Shown here: positions 1 to 6,199 of the stretch, piece by piece
How positions within the stretch are numbered: position 1 is the first letter of the stretch
Layout of the letters: every line of letters starts with the position of its first letter
From: an uncultured Oscillospiraceae bacterium
GTDB taxonomy: Bacteria > Bacillota > Clostridia > Oscillospirales > Ruminococcaceae
Reading direction: 5' to 3'
Length of the DNA stretch: 38,870 bases
Assembly: GCA_900546885.1 (NCBI GenBank)
Contig: UREN01000016.1
Coordinates: forward strand, 1-38,870
The notes under the pieces: generated by a model
Databases searched by the model: none
The model's input: only the letters and a program-made list of their open reading frames with translations
What the model was told of the DNA's origin: nothing
Position numbers and translations under genes: made by a program

Positions 1-74
1 TTTTTTTTTTCAAGCAGAAGACGGCATACGAGATCACTGTGTGACTGGAGTTCAGACGTGTGCTCTTCCGATCT
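1..74. other. Illumina TruSeq adapter contamination at contig end
   Basis: Bases 1-10 are poly-T. Bases 11-34 match the Illumina P7 sequence (starts CAAGCAGAAGACGGC), 35-40 are a six-base index CACTGT (reverse complement ACAGTG, which is TruSeq index 5), and 41-74 match the TruSeq read-2 primer ending in CTCTTCCGATCT. This is library adapter, not genome. True sequence starts at about base 75. Reading the minus strand through it adds a false C-terminal tail, IGRAHV then stop, to the first gene. Confidence 0.98.
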
Positions 75-300
75 GAATTGTGACAGTAAGAGAGATGGTA
101 TTACTACTAATCCAGGAAGATGCGTGAGCATATACATGGGCATTACTAAGCAGGCCACTTTCCCGCGTTAAGCTGCAGGAAAATGTTGATAGGTCTTTCC
201 ATCTGGGTTCGATACCCTCTGCCAGTACACCCGCACAGCAGACAACGACAAGCACAAGGACAAGCGCAACACTTAACACTTTTTTCGAAACATGCTTCAT
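75..300 (-). CDS. Small exported protein, 3' end cut by contig end
   Basis: About 75 residues remain of a secreted protein; the C-terminus is lost at the adapter junction. The ATG at 300 follows a good ribosome site, GGAGGT, about seven bases upstream. Residues 1-28 are a typical signal peptide (MKHVSKK, then a Val/Leu-rich core, then an AGVLAEG cleavage region). The mature part begins IEPRW and is rich in Ser and Thr, resembling the small exported clostridial proteins of the DUF6147 type; that match is from memory and tentative. It lies 48 bases downstream of the DUF4367 gene on the same strand, so it is probably the last or next gene of the sigma-factor operon. Base composition is AT-rich compared with the rest of the window. 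Confidence 0.7.
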
Positions 301-320
301 TGCTTTACCTCCTATTTAAA

Positions 321-332
321 CCCAAGCTTGGG
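321..332. promoter_or_regulatory. 12-base palindrome before the exported-protein gene
   Basis: CCCAAGCTTGGG is a perfect palindrome in the 48-base space between the DUF4367 gene and the exported-protein gene, about 15 bases upstream of the latter's ribosome site. It may be an RNA hairpin or a protein site; function is unknown. Confidence 0.35.
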
Positions 333-348
333 CTATTTTGTCCCAGAT

Positions 349-1080
349 TTAATCAATACCATGGACACTGTTTGCAATCCTCAGAATTTCTTCTTCTGAT
401 AGGGGGCCTTGAAGATAGATTGTAATCGAAGAAGGAGTGAATGAAAGTGAAGAAGAACGTTTATCGTTCTTGACATACAGAATTGCACGATAAGGGCCGA
501 CAAAGATAGGGTAGCAGTGAGTATCTTCATTGTCGACAGAAGCTATATTTGCATGGGGAAGAATAGAAAAATAAATGCTATAGCCACTGTCGTCTGTATA
601 CCATATTTCTTGTGCCTGTTCTGTATAGTTGATGCGGTCAAACTGATAACCCTCCGGCAGCCACTGGGGGTAATATTCGCTTGTCCAGCCAATGGGGGGC
701 CCTGCATTATTATTTATATCATAGGTGATGCGGCTGAATTTGTCGAAATTTTGAATTAGAAAATTTGCTACAGCCGCACGCGAGGCGTCTGCCGTAAAGG
801 CAAGCGGAACCGAGATACACGCAATAAGCGCCACCACGGCAGCGGTGCGCAGCAAGTAGGTAACGCGCCGCTTGCGCCGGCGTTTGGCCTGGTGGGCGCC
901 CAGCATGGCAAGCACGGCGCTGTCTGTTTTTGCCTGAATATCTGCGGGGGGCTGGGGCAGGGTGCTGTCTGCCAGGGCCTCGGCGTCGGCCTCGTCCTGC
1001 GCCTTGGCATACATCATGCCCGCAAGCTTCAGCGTGCGCAGCTCGCCGGGCGGGCAGCCGGGGGCTTTATTTGCGGCCAT
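349..1080 (-). CDS. DUF4367-type membrane protein, probable anti-sigma factor
   Basis: This 243-residue protein has a cytoplasmic N-terminal part (1-70) ending in a basic stretch KRRRKRR, one membrane helix (about 75-95), and an extracytoplasmic domain with the DUF4367 look: a WLPEGY segment at mid-domain, and a C-terminal end in which a short helix follows SEEEILRIANS. Its start overlaps the end of the upstream ECF sigma gene by 14 bases, the usual arrangement for a sigma/anti-sigma pair, so the inferred role is to hold the sigma factor at the membrane until an envelope signal arrives. I see no zinc-binding anti-sigma motif (HxxxCxxC), so the anti-sigma role rests on context. Composition changes sharply at about base 765: the membrane-anchor half is near 70% GC and the outer domain near 35-45% GC. 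Confidence 0.8.
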   Translation of the reverse strand: MAANKAPGCPPGELRTLKLAGMMYAKAQDEADAEALADSTLPQPPADIQAKTDSAVLAMLGAHQAKRRRKRRVTYLLRTAAVVALIACISVPLAFTADASRAAVANFLIQNFDKFSRITYDINNNAGPPIGWTSEYYPQWLPEGYQFDRINYTEQAQEIWYTDDSGYSIYFSILPHANIASVDNEDTHCYPIFVGPYRAILYVKNDKRSSSLSFTPSSITIYLQGPLSEEEILRIANSVHGID

Positions 1081-1603
1081 GCGTGTTCACCTCAATTCCC
1101 TTTTTCACACATGCCTCGCACAGTGCCCTTCTGGCGCGCACTGCTATCATGCGAAGGCTGCTTGGTTTTACGCTTAAAAATTCCGCAATCACTTCGTTGT
1201 CCAGCTCGTCCACATAGCGCATGCGGATATAGTCGCCATACTGCGGCTTCAGCCCGGCAATGCAGTGGCGTATCTCGTCCAGCGTCAGGTTGCCCACGGC
1301 AATATCCTCTGCGTTTTCGTCGGAAAAGGTGGAAAGCCATTCGTCCTCTGCCGGCACAATATGCTTTTTCTTTTTCAGCTCTTCAAAGGCGGTGTGGCGC
1401 ACAATGGTGAACAAATAGCCGGTCTTTTCCTGATGCGTCAGGCGGGAAAGCTTGCCGAACATGCGAATGAATTTCAGCATAGAGGTTTGCACCACATCAG
1501 AGGCCGCGTCCCAATCGTTCATATATTTGTATGCCCGGCGCAGCAATGCCACCCGGTTTTCCGCGTAAAGCGCAGCTATCTCGTTGTCATGTCCCTGCTG
1601 CAA
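1067..1603 (-). CDS. ECF-type RNA polymerase sigma factor
   Basis: This 178-residue protein has the two-domain layout of extracytoplasmic-function sigma factors. Region 2 is at about residues 8-75 (the segment DAASDVVQTSMLKFI is the conserved 2.2-type helix), and a sigma-70 region-4 HTH is at about 110-165 (LKPQYGDYIRMRYVDELDNEVIAE is the typical start). The start codon is TTG at 1603: the strong ribosome site AGGAGG lies seven bases upstream, and no in-frame ATG is near. It sits 36 bases downstream of an XRE regulator gene and overlaps the DUF4367 gene, so the genes are probably co-transcribed. It would direct RNA polymerase to a small envelope-stress or surface regulon; the targets cannot be read from this window. 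Confidence 0.9.
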   Translation of the reverse strand: MQQGHDNEIAALYAENRVALLRRAYKYMNDWDAASDVVQTSMLKFIRMFGKLSRLTHQEKTGYLFTIVRHTAFEELKKKKHIVPAEDEWLSTFSDENAEDIAVGNLTLDEIRHCIAGLKPQYGDYIRMRYVDELDNEVIAEFLSVKPSSLRMIAVRARRALCEACVKKGIEVNTHGRK

Positions 1604-1639
1604 AAAGTTTCCTCCTCAGAGCATGTGTGCGCAAGGGCG

Positions 1640-1975
1640 CTAATCACGCTGTTTCACCACGGTGCGGGCCAAATCTACAATCAGGGCCAACTGTGAGGGG
1701 GTGCAGTTTTCCACAATGGCCGCAAGCTGCTGTTCGAATTGCACTTTTCGAGGCGAAAGGGTGTCTGAAAGCAGTTCGTTCGGCGTAACGTCCAGCGCAT
1801 TGGCAATGCGCACAAGCATCGCAAGGCTCAGCTTTGTGTTGTTGGTTTCAATGTGGCTGATGTTTGCTTTGCTGGTATCGGCCAGCTCTGCCAGGCGTTC
1901 GCTTGTCATGCCGCGTTTGTGGCGAAAGGCGCGAATGCGCGCGCCAATGGCGGCATAATCCAATTTTAGCTCCAT
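1640..1975 (-). CDS. XRE-family HTH regulator
   Basis: This 111-residue protein has an N-terminal Cro/C1-type helix-turn-helix at about residues 8-62 (IGARIRAFRHKRGMTSERLA, then SKANISHIETN as recognition helix) and a C-terminal helical region of about 45 residues, probably for dimerisation. I chose the ATG at 1975 because the ribosome site GAGGTG (1982-1987) is properly spaced for it; the in-frame GTG at 1984 lies inside that site. A perfect 10-base inverted repeat overlaps the start codon and the ribosome site, suggesting it represses its own operon. The ECF sigma gene follows 36 bases downstream. Confidence 0.88.
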   Translation of the reverse strand: MELKLDYAAIGARIRAFRHKRGMTSERLAELADTSKANISHIETNNTKLSLAMLVRIANALDVTPNELLSDTLSPRKVQFEQQLAAIVENCTPSQLALIVDLARTVVKQRD

Positions 1976-2002
1976 ACAATACACCTCTTGTATATTGTAT
2001 GG
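1972..2002. promoter_or_regulatory. Inverted repeat over XRE start codon, candidate operator
   Basis: Arms CCATACAATA (1972-1981) and TATTGTATGG (1993-2002) are exact reverse complements around an 11-base spacer that contains the ribosome site of the XRE gene. As DNA this is a classic dimer-binding site; as RNA it would fold the start codon and ribosome site into a hairpin. TACAAT within the arm could also serve as the -10 element. I infer autoregulation by the XRE protein. Confidence 0.6.
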
Positions 2003-2364
2003 TCTAAATTGGCCCCGAAAAATGCACGGGAAAATCTAAAGTTTCTTGTGTAGTCATAAACCCCATTTTTTGTAGAAGCGGCCCGAAACGAAACGCTTAT
2101 CTTAGAAAAATAAAAAATTTTACCTTTTTTGTTGCAGAACCGCCTTCTCGAGAATTAAGTAAAGTAGGGGAATAGGTGGGCTCCGGCAAGGCATGCAAGC
2201 GCACAAAGGCTGCTGCAAGTGCCTGCAGAAGCCCGCTGGCCGGCGAAAGGCTCTGTTTGCATGGCGGAAAAATAAGGCAAATATTATACACTTTTCACAA
2301 TAGGAACTGCGCTTCGTTTTCGCATGCCAATTGTTTCCATAAAATTCCTCTGAGGAGGAGTTTT
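2003..2364. other. Intergenic region between divergent HTH genes
   Basis: About 360 bases separate the leftward XRE gene from the rightward small HTH gene. It must contain both promoters. It is AT-rich at 2095-2170 and 2270-2350. The stretch CAAATATTATACACTTTTC near 2280-2298 could hold a -10 for the rightward gene, but no clear -35 accompanies it. I see no RNA gene or open frame of note. Confidence 0.5.
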
Positions 2365-2577
2365 ATGTCGATGCATGTCAACTTTTCAAAACAGCTTTTA
2401 GATTACCGCACTGCCAACCACTTGACACAAAGCCAAATGGCAGAGATGTGCGGAATTTCTGTGCGCCGGTATCAGGAACTGGAACAGGGACATTCTCTGC
2501 CACTGCTCTCTACGGCCGTGCGCATGGCCGCAGCTTTCGATTTGAGTTTAGATTCTTTGGAAGGGGAGGTGAAATGA
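2365..2577 (+). CDS. Small HTH (XRE-type) protein
   Basis: This 70-residue protein is essentially one Cro/C1-type DNA-binding domain: a first helix (FSKQLLDYRTANH), the turn LTQSQMAEMCGIS, recognition helix VRRYQELEQGH, and closing helices AVRMAAAFDLSLDSL. The start ATG follows GAGGAGGAG with good spacing. The stop TGA (2575-2577) is directly followed by the ATG of the next gene, so the two are translationally linked. With no extra domain it is likely a small repressor or an accessory regulator; the target is unknown. Confidence 0.82.
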   Translation: MSMHVNFSKQLLDYRTANHLTQSQMAEMCGISVRRYQELEQGHSLPLLSTAVRMAAAFDLSLDSLEGEVK

Positions 2578-2844
2578 ATGCCGTTTGTGTATCTTACGTT
2601 CCGGCACAGCGTCCGGCCAGAGGGCGGGCAGGCCTTTCCCACGTTCGGCATCCGGTGCTGGAAGCTTGGCGGTGCGGCAGGCGCGGTGCCCGTGGTGTGC
2701 GGGCAGGTTTGTGACGTAAGCCCCAACGAAGCCTTTGTGAAAGCGCTTGCAGGCTGCTGCACGCGCGAAGGGCTGGAGCCATGCCATTTGCCCTGTGTGG
2801 TGGAAGACGCCCTGGCGGGCGGCCTGCCGGGCGAATACCCATGA
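2578..2844 (+). CDS. Hypothetical protein, DUF6514-like
   Basis: This 88-residue protein directly follows the HTH gene; its ribosome site GGGGAGGTG lies inside the end of that gene. The pattern FGIRCWKL, then a short variable loop, then CDVSPNEAFVKALAGCC, then LEPCHLPCVVEDALAG, resembles the clostridial DUF6514 family (about 90-120 residues, function unknown). That assignment is by eye. It has five cysteines and no signal peptide or membrane helix. The pairing with a small HTH regulator suggests a co-regulated cytoplasmic protein, nothing more. Confidence 0.65.
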   Translation: MPFVYLTFRHSVRPEGGQAFPTFGIRCWKLGGAAGAVPVVCGQVCDVSPNEAFVKALAGCCTREGLEPCHLPCVVEDALAGGLPGEYP

Positions 2845-3178
2845 AAGAAAACGCCCGGCGGAAAATGCAACAAAAGGTGCAATATAATATTATTGTACCT
2901 TGCCATGCATGTTTTTGCTAGCCCTTCCGGCGCATTTTCTCGCAGAAAAGAAGGAAACACCGGCAAAATGGCAGCCGGGGCCGTGTTTTTGAGGCAGTGA
3001 AATATTTGTGGCACAGTGTGTGGTGCAAACATGCTTTTTCTGCGCGCAAGGGCATTTGCACGGCACATATGCCTCTGCGGGCCATGCGCACCGGCTGCCA
3101 CAGGCTGCTGGCGCACTGTGCACAGGGTAAAATGCCTGCGCCGGGCGCAGAACACACATTTTTGTTGGGGGAAAAGGC
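2845..3178. other. Gene-free region with one inverted repeat
   Basis: About 330 bases between the DUF6514-like gene and the tRNA-Trp promoter. The first part is AT-rich and holds an imperfect inverted repeat, GGTGCAATA (2876-2884) against TATTGTACC (2891-2899), around TAATAT. The half-site TATTGTA also occurs in the XRE operator at 1993-1999. The remainder (2920-3170) has no start codon with a ribosome site and codes for nothing I can support. Confidence 0.45.
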
Positions 3179-3207
3179 TTGACAAACAGGCGGTGATTCT
3201 GTATGAT
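3179..3207 (+). promoter_or_regulatory. Promoter of tRNA-Trp/Asp/Thr operon
   Basis: The -35 TTGACA (3179-3184) is perfect, followed by a 17-base spacer and -10 TATGAT (3202-3207, one mismatch). This is a near-consensus sigma-A promoter with a start expected at about 3214. Confidence 0.88.
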
Positions 3208-3214
3208 AAATAGG

Positions 3215-3238
3215 CACTCTTCTTTCGAGTGTTTTTTT
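3215..3238 (+). terminator. Leader hairpin with T7 tract before tRNA-Trp
   Basis: Stem CACTC (3215-3219) / GAGTG (3227-3231) is followed at once by seven Ts (3232-3238), and the mature tRNA-Trp starts at 3239. It lies downstream of the expected transcription start, so it could terminate or pause the nascent transcript. Alternatively it may be a processing signal for the 5' leader. The stem is only five pairs, so termination would be weak. Confidence 0.55.
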
Positions 3239-3314
3239 AGGGGTATAGCTCAGCTGGTAGAGCAGCGGTCTCCAAAACCGCGTGCCGAGGGTTCGAATCC
3301 TTCTGCCCCTGCCA
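3239..3314 (+). tRNA. tRNA-Trp (CCA anticodon)
   Basis: Acceptor AGGGGTA pairs with TGCCCCT (one G-T), followed by discriminator G and encoded CCA (3312-3314). The D arm is AGCTCAGCTGGTAGAGC, the anticodon loop CTCCAAA reads CCA (Trp), and the T arm contains GGTTCGAATCC. First gene of a three-tRNA operon. Confidence 0.97.
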
Positions 3315-3317
3315 TAT

Positions 3318-3394
3318 GGCCCGGTAGTTCAGTTGGTTAGAACGCTAGCCTGTCACGCTAGAGGTCGTGAGTTCGAGCCTCATCCGGGTCGCCA
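3318..3394 (+). tRNA. tRNA-Asp (GTC anticodon)
   Basis: Acceptor GGCCCGG pairs with CCGGGTC (one G-T), then discriminator G and encoded CCA. The anticodon loop CTGTCAC reads GTC (Asp). Only three bases separate it from tRNA-Trp. Confidence 0.97.
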
Positions 3395-3397
3395 TAT

Positions 3398-3473
3398 GCT
3401 GCTATAGCTCAGTAGGCAGAGCACATCCTTGGTAAGGATGAGGTCGTGCGTTCGAATCGCATTAGCAGCTCCA
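3398..3473 (+). tRNA. tRNA-Thr (GGT anticodon)
   Basis: Acceptor GCTGCTA pairs exactly with TAGCAGC, then discriminator T and encoded CCA. The anticodon loop TTGGTAA reads GGT (Thr). It is three bases from tRNA-Asp and is the last gene of the operon. Confidence 0.97.
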
Positions 3474-3475
3474 TG

Positions 3476-3525
3476 AAAAAGCCCGAAATTTGGCTATACA
3501 AAGCCATTTTTCGGGCTTTTTTATT
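3476..3525 (+). terminator. Terminator of the tRNA operon
   Basis: AAAAAGCCCGAAA (from 3476) pairs with TTTCGGGCTTTTT, with an inner TTTGGC/GCCA pairing, followed by a T-rich run. It begins three bases after the CCA of tRNA-Thr. Confidence 0.9.
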
Positions 3526-4114
3526 TTTTCTGAAATGGGGAAATATGGATAGAAAAACCCTGAAAAAGCCTCATAAACTAACACATAAACTACCACATAA
3601 ACTAACACATGAACTAACACTTATCTTCCTGTTCCACTTGCCGGGCGGGCGTGCAGGGCCAAAGCCCGCACGCCGGTTTGCGTGCGGAAGTGTTTGGAAC
3701 GGCTGTGTTTTGGCAGGCACTGCAGGCGGCGCGCCGCACTGGGCCTGCGGCCATGGCATGGCATATGGCGCTGTGCCGCATGCGGCTGCTTTGCTTTCAA
3801 GGTGTGCTGCCTGCGCGGCCCTGCCGCCGCATGCAGGCGGGGCCGCCCGGCGGCCTGCCGCGGCAGGGGCAGACATTCCGGCAAATTTTTCTGGTAAAAA
3901 TCTGCCGCGTGTTCCGCATTATGTGCAAAAGGCCCACGCTTTTGTGCAGTGTATCAGACAAAACGACAAATTTTGAGAAATTCGAAAAATCCCGCCGGAA
4001 GGGCCCCGTTTTATGTTACAATAAATATGACACAACGAAACGGGCGGCGAACGCCGCCGCAGAAGAGGCATCAGGAATTTCTGAACATTATGTGAGGAGT
4101 GTGTTCCAACCATT
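3526..4114. other. Gene-free region with tandem repeat and hairpin, before prs
   Basis: About 590 bases without a credible gene. The left end is AT-rich and carries a 12-base tandem repeat (3572-3619, separate entry). A strong hairpin follows: GGCGTGC-A-GGGC against GCCC-GCACGCC (3648-3674), with a four-base loop and one bulged A. The middle (3680-3900) is very GC-rich with no ribosome site. Near the right end, TTACAAT at about 4016-4022 could be the -10 of prs, though the -35 is poor. Confidence 0.5.
3572..3620. repeat. 12-base tandem repeat, four units
   Basis: Four units at 3572, 3584, 3596 and 3608: CATAAACTAACA, CATAAACTACCA, CATAAACTAACA, CATGAACTAACA, then a trailing C. Units 2 and 4 differ from the consensus by one base each. 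The repeat lies 46 bases after the tRNA operon terminator. In one frame it reads as repeated Thr-His-Lys-Leu. There are no spacers, so it is not CRISPR. Confidence 0.9.
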
Positions 4115-5269
4115 ATGGCACAAGAAAAAAGTGCGAAAGAGTTTTTCAAAGCGTCTGAACGCGTGGCAGACCTTGGCATCATCGCCTGCACCGGCGCGGA
4201 GGAACTGACACAGAAGATCAACCAGCACCTGTTGCGCTGGGCAAGGGAAGCGGACATTCAGGATGAGACATTTATCATCGACAGCGAGTGCCCGCGTTTT
4301 TCTTCGGGTGACGGCAAGGGCCTGATTAAAGCGTCCATTCGCGGCGATGACTTGTTCTTCATTGTGGATGTGGGCAACTACAGCTGCAAGTACAAAATTT
4401 TCGGCCACGAAAACTGCATGAGCCCGGACGACCATTTTCAGGATTTGAAGCGCCTGATTCAGGCGGCCAGCGGCAAGGCGCACCGCGTCAGCGTGGTGAT
4501 GCCCCTTTTGTACGGCAGCCGCCAGCACCGCCGCAATTACCGCGAAAGCCTGGATTGCGCCGTGGCCCTGCAGGAGCTGCAGGCCCTTGGCGTGCAGAAC
4601 ATTGTGACGTTTGACGCGCACGACCCGCGCATGCAGAACGCCGTGCCCCTGATGGGCCTGGACAATATGATGCCCACCTATCAGGTGATCAAGGCCATGA
4701 TTCGCTGTGTGCCCGATTTGCGGCTGGACAGCAAGCACTTCATGGTCATCAGCCCGGACGAGGGCGCCATGCAGCGCAACATGTATTATTCCAGTGTGCT
4801 GGGCGTGAACCTTGGCATGTTCTATAAGCGCCGCGATTATTCGCGCGTGGTGAACGGGCGCAACCCCATTGTGGCGCACGAATACCTGGGCGAAAGCGTA
4901 GAGGGCAAGGACGTATTTGTGGCAGACGACATCATTTCGTCTGGCGAAAGCATGCTGGACATTGCCTTTGCACTGAAAAAGCAGGGCGCGCGCCGCATTT
5001 TTGCCAACGCCACTTACGCTATTTTCACAAACGGCCTGGCCGCCTTTGACGAGGCGGTGGAGCAGGGTGTGCTGAACGGCGTGTTTGGCACGAACCTCAC
5101 CTACCTTACGCCCGAGCTGAAAAGCCGCGCCTGGTTCCACGAGGTGGATGTGTCGAAGTATATTGCCTATTACATTGCCGCAGTGAACCACGACATTTCC
5201 GTCAGCGCCATCATCGACCCGCACGAGAAAATTCGCGCGCTGCTGGATAAAACCTACGGCCAGCAGTAA
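4115..5269 (+). CDS. prs: Ribose-phosphate diphosphokinase, long atypical form
   Basis: This 384-residue enzyme would make PRPP from ribose 5-phosphate and ATP for nucleotide, His and Trp synthesis. Family marks: the dimer-interface/nucleotide region SVVMPLLYGSRQHRR (126-140), the divalent-metal motif TFDAHDPR (165-172), the catalytic-loop region SPDEGAMQR, then FYKRRDYSR (237-244), and the PRPP loop VADDIISSGESM (269-280). Canonical Prs is about 315 residues, has an N-terminal SGTANP-type motif and reads VDDMIDTGGT in the PRPP loop. Here the N-terminus has extra sequence (25-60, 85-110) and the loop reads SSGES, so it belongs to a divergent clostridial branch. The start ATG follows GAGGAGTG with a somewhat long spacing. 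It is monocistronic, with a strong terminator after it. Confidence 0.87.
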   Translation: MAQEKSAKEFFKASERVADLGIIACTGAEELTQKINQHLLRWAREADIQDETFIIDSECPRFSSGDGKGLIKASIRGDDLFFIVDVGNYSCKYKIFGHENCMSPDDHFQDLKRLIQAASGKAHRVSVVMPLLYGSRQHRRNYRESLDCAVALQELQALGVQNIVTFDAHDPRMQNAVPLMGLDNMMPTYQVIKAMIRCVPDLRLDSKHFMVISPDEGAMQRNMYYSSVLGVNLGMFYKRRDYSRVVNGRNPIVAHEYLGESVEGKDVFVADDIISSGESMLDIAFALKKQGARRIFANATYAIFTNGLAAFDEAVEQGVLNGVFGTNLTYLTPELKSRAWFHEVDVSKYIAYYIAAVNHDISVSAIIDPHEKIRALLDKTYGQQ

Positions 5270-5364
5270 CTGCAAGGCATTTTGCAGCAAAGCCCGCTAA
5301 GGGCTGTTGCTGCAAGAACGCATTGGCCTCAGGCCGCGGCTGTTTCAGCGCCTGGCGCATTTCC

Positions 5365-5402
5365 AAGGCCCGGCAATCCACCAGGATTGCCGGGCCTTTT
5401 TA
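5365..5402 (+). terminator. Terminator after prs
   Basis: Perfect 15-base stem AAGGCCCGGCAATCC (5365-5379) / GGATTGCCGGGCCTT (5384-5398) with loop ACCA, running into a T tract. Confidence 0.93.
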
Positions 5403-5452
5403 TGCTGTATACAGCGCATGCACTGCCCTGGGGCAAACTTTTGCGCCGGTGG

Positions 5453-5481
5453 TTGCCAGCCGCATGTGCGGCTGATATACT
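5453..5481 (+). promoter_or_regulatory. Promoter of membrane-protein gene
   Basis: TTGCCA (5453-5458), 17-base spacer, TATACT (5476-5481). It is the only good sigma-A match between the prs terminator and the next gene. Confidence 0.75.
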
Positions 5482-5556
5482 GGGAGCATACCCGGGCACC
5501 GGCCGCGGGGCACCGGCACGCCCCGCGGCGCGCACACGGTGTGAGGGAAGGGGGCT

Positions 5557-6111
5557 TTGGCAGTGTATCTGCTGTTTCTGGCTATTTGGGCGGTGGGCGT
5601 GTTCATTTTATGGAAAAACGGCCCCGCAAGGGCCAACCCGCCGGGCGCGGCGCTTGGCGTGTTTTTTCTTGTATGGGGCCTGGGCGGCTGTGCCGCCATG
5701 AGGCTGGGCCGCAGCGGCATGCAGGCGCTGGGCGCTTTAAGCCTGGGGCTGGGCCTGCTGCTGGCGTTTACGGGCGCGTTCCGCCTGCGCAATGGATATG
5801 CCTGCCGCCTTCCGGTGCAGGGCGTATACTGTTCGTGCAATGTGTATGTGTCAAAAGGCGTGGCGCAGTGCGCGCCCGTGTTTGAATATACGGTGAATGG
5901 CCGGCACATTCGCGCGCAGAGCGCCGAAGCCATGGGGCGCCGCAAGCTGGAAGGGCGCTACCGCGAGGGCGAGCGCTACGAAATATTTGTGGACGAAAAA
6001 CACCCGCGTTTGTTTGTGCTGCAGCGCAGGGTGCATCTGCTGGATGTGGGCCTGCTGGCATCTGCGCTGCTGTTTGCGGCGCTGGGGGTGTGGTGCTTTT
6101 TTGCCGGCTGA
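5557..6111 (+). CDS. Membrane protein, DUF3592-like
   Basis: This 184-residue protein has two N-terminal membrane helices (about 2-18 and 27-48), a third at about 58-73, an extracytoplasmic or cytosolic beta-rich segment (80-155), and a last helix at about 160-182. The central part (CNVYVSKGVAQCAPVFEYTV, then YREGERYEIFVDEKHPRLF) has the layout of DUF3592, in which a small beta domain reads like 'variable in, YxVxG, Y.VGD.v.v.yDP.nP'. Start is TTG at 5557 after GGAAGGGGG; a GTG at 5563 is also possible. Function is unknown. It has its own promoter and lies just upstream of the alaS leader. Confidence 0.7.
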   Translation: MAVYLLFLAIWAVGVFILWKNGPARANPPGAALGVFFLVWGLGGCAAMRLGRSGMQALGALSLGLGLLLAFTGAFRLRNGYACRLPVQGVYCSCNVYVSKGVAQCAPVFEYTVNGRHIRAQSAEAMGRRKLEGRYREGERYEIFVDEKHPRLFVLQRRVHLLDVGLLASALLFAALGVWCFFAG

Positions 6112-6165
6112 GGGGGCCGGCACGCTTTTTGTGCCCTGTGCAGAAAGCAAAAAAGCGCATTTTGC

Positions 6166-6193
6166 TTGACAAGCCGCGCTTTTGCTTTATAAT
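6166..6193 (+). promoter_or_regulatory. Promoter of alaS leader
   Basis: Perfect -35 TTGACA (6166-6171) and perfect -10 TATAAT (6188-6193) with a 16-base spacer; start expected at about 6200. Confidence 0.9.
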
Positions 6194-6199
6194 GAAATA

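Noticed and set aside
52..74. C-terminal IGRAHV tail of the exported protein
   Set aside because: It is encoded by the sequencing adapter, not by the genome.
3572..3620. Possible CRISPR array at the 12-base repeat
   Set aside because: Units are only 12 bases and directly adjacent, with no spacers and no cas genes.
3446..3976. Plus-strand open frame running from tRNA-Thr through the tandem repeat
   Set aside because: It starts inside the tRNA, crosses a terminator and has no ribosome site; the translation is low-complexity.
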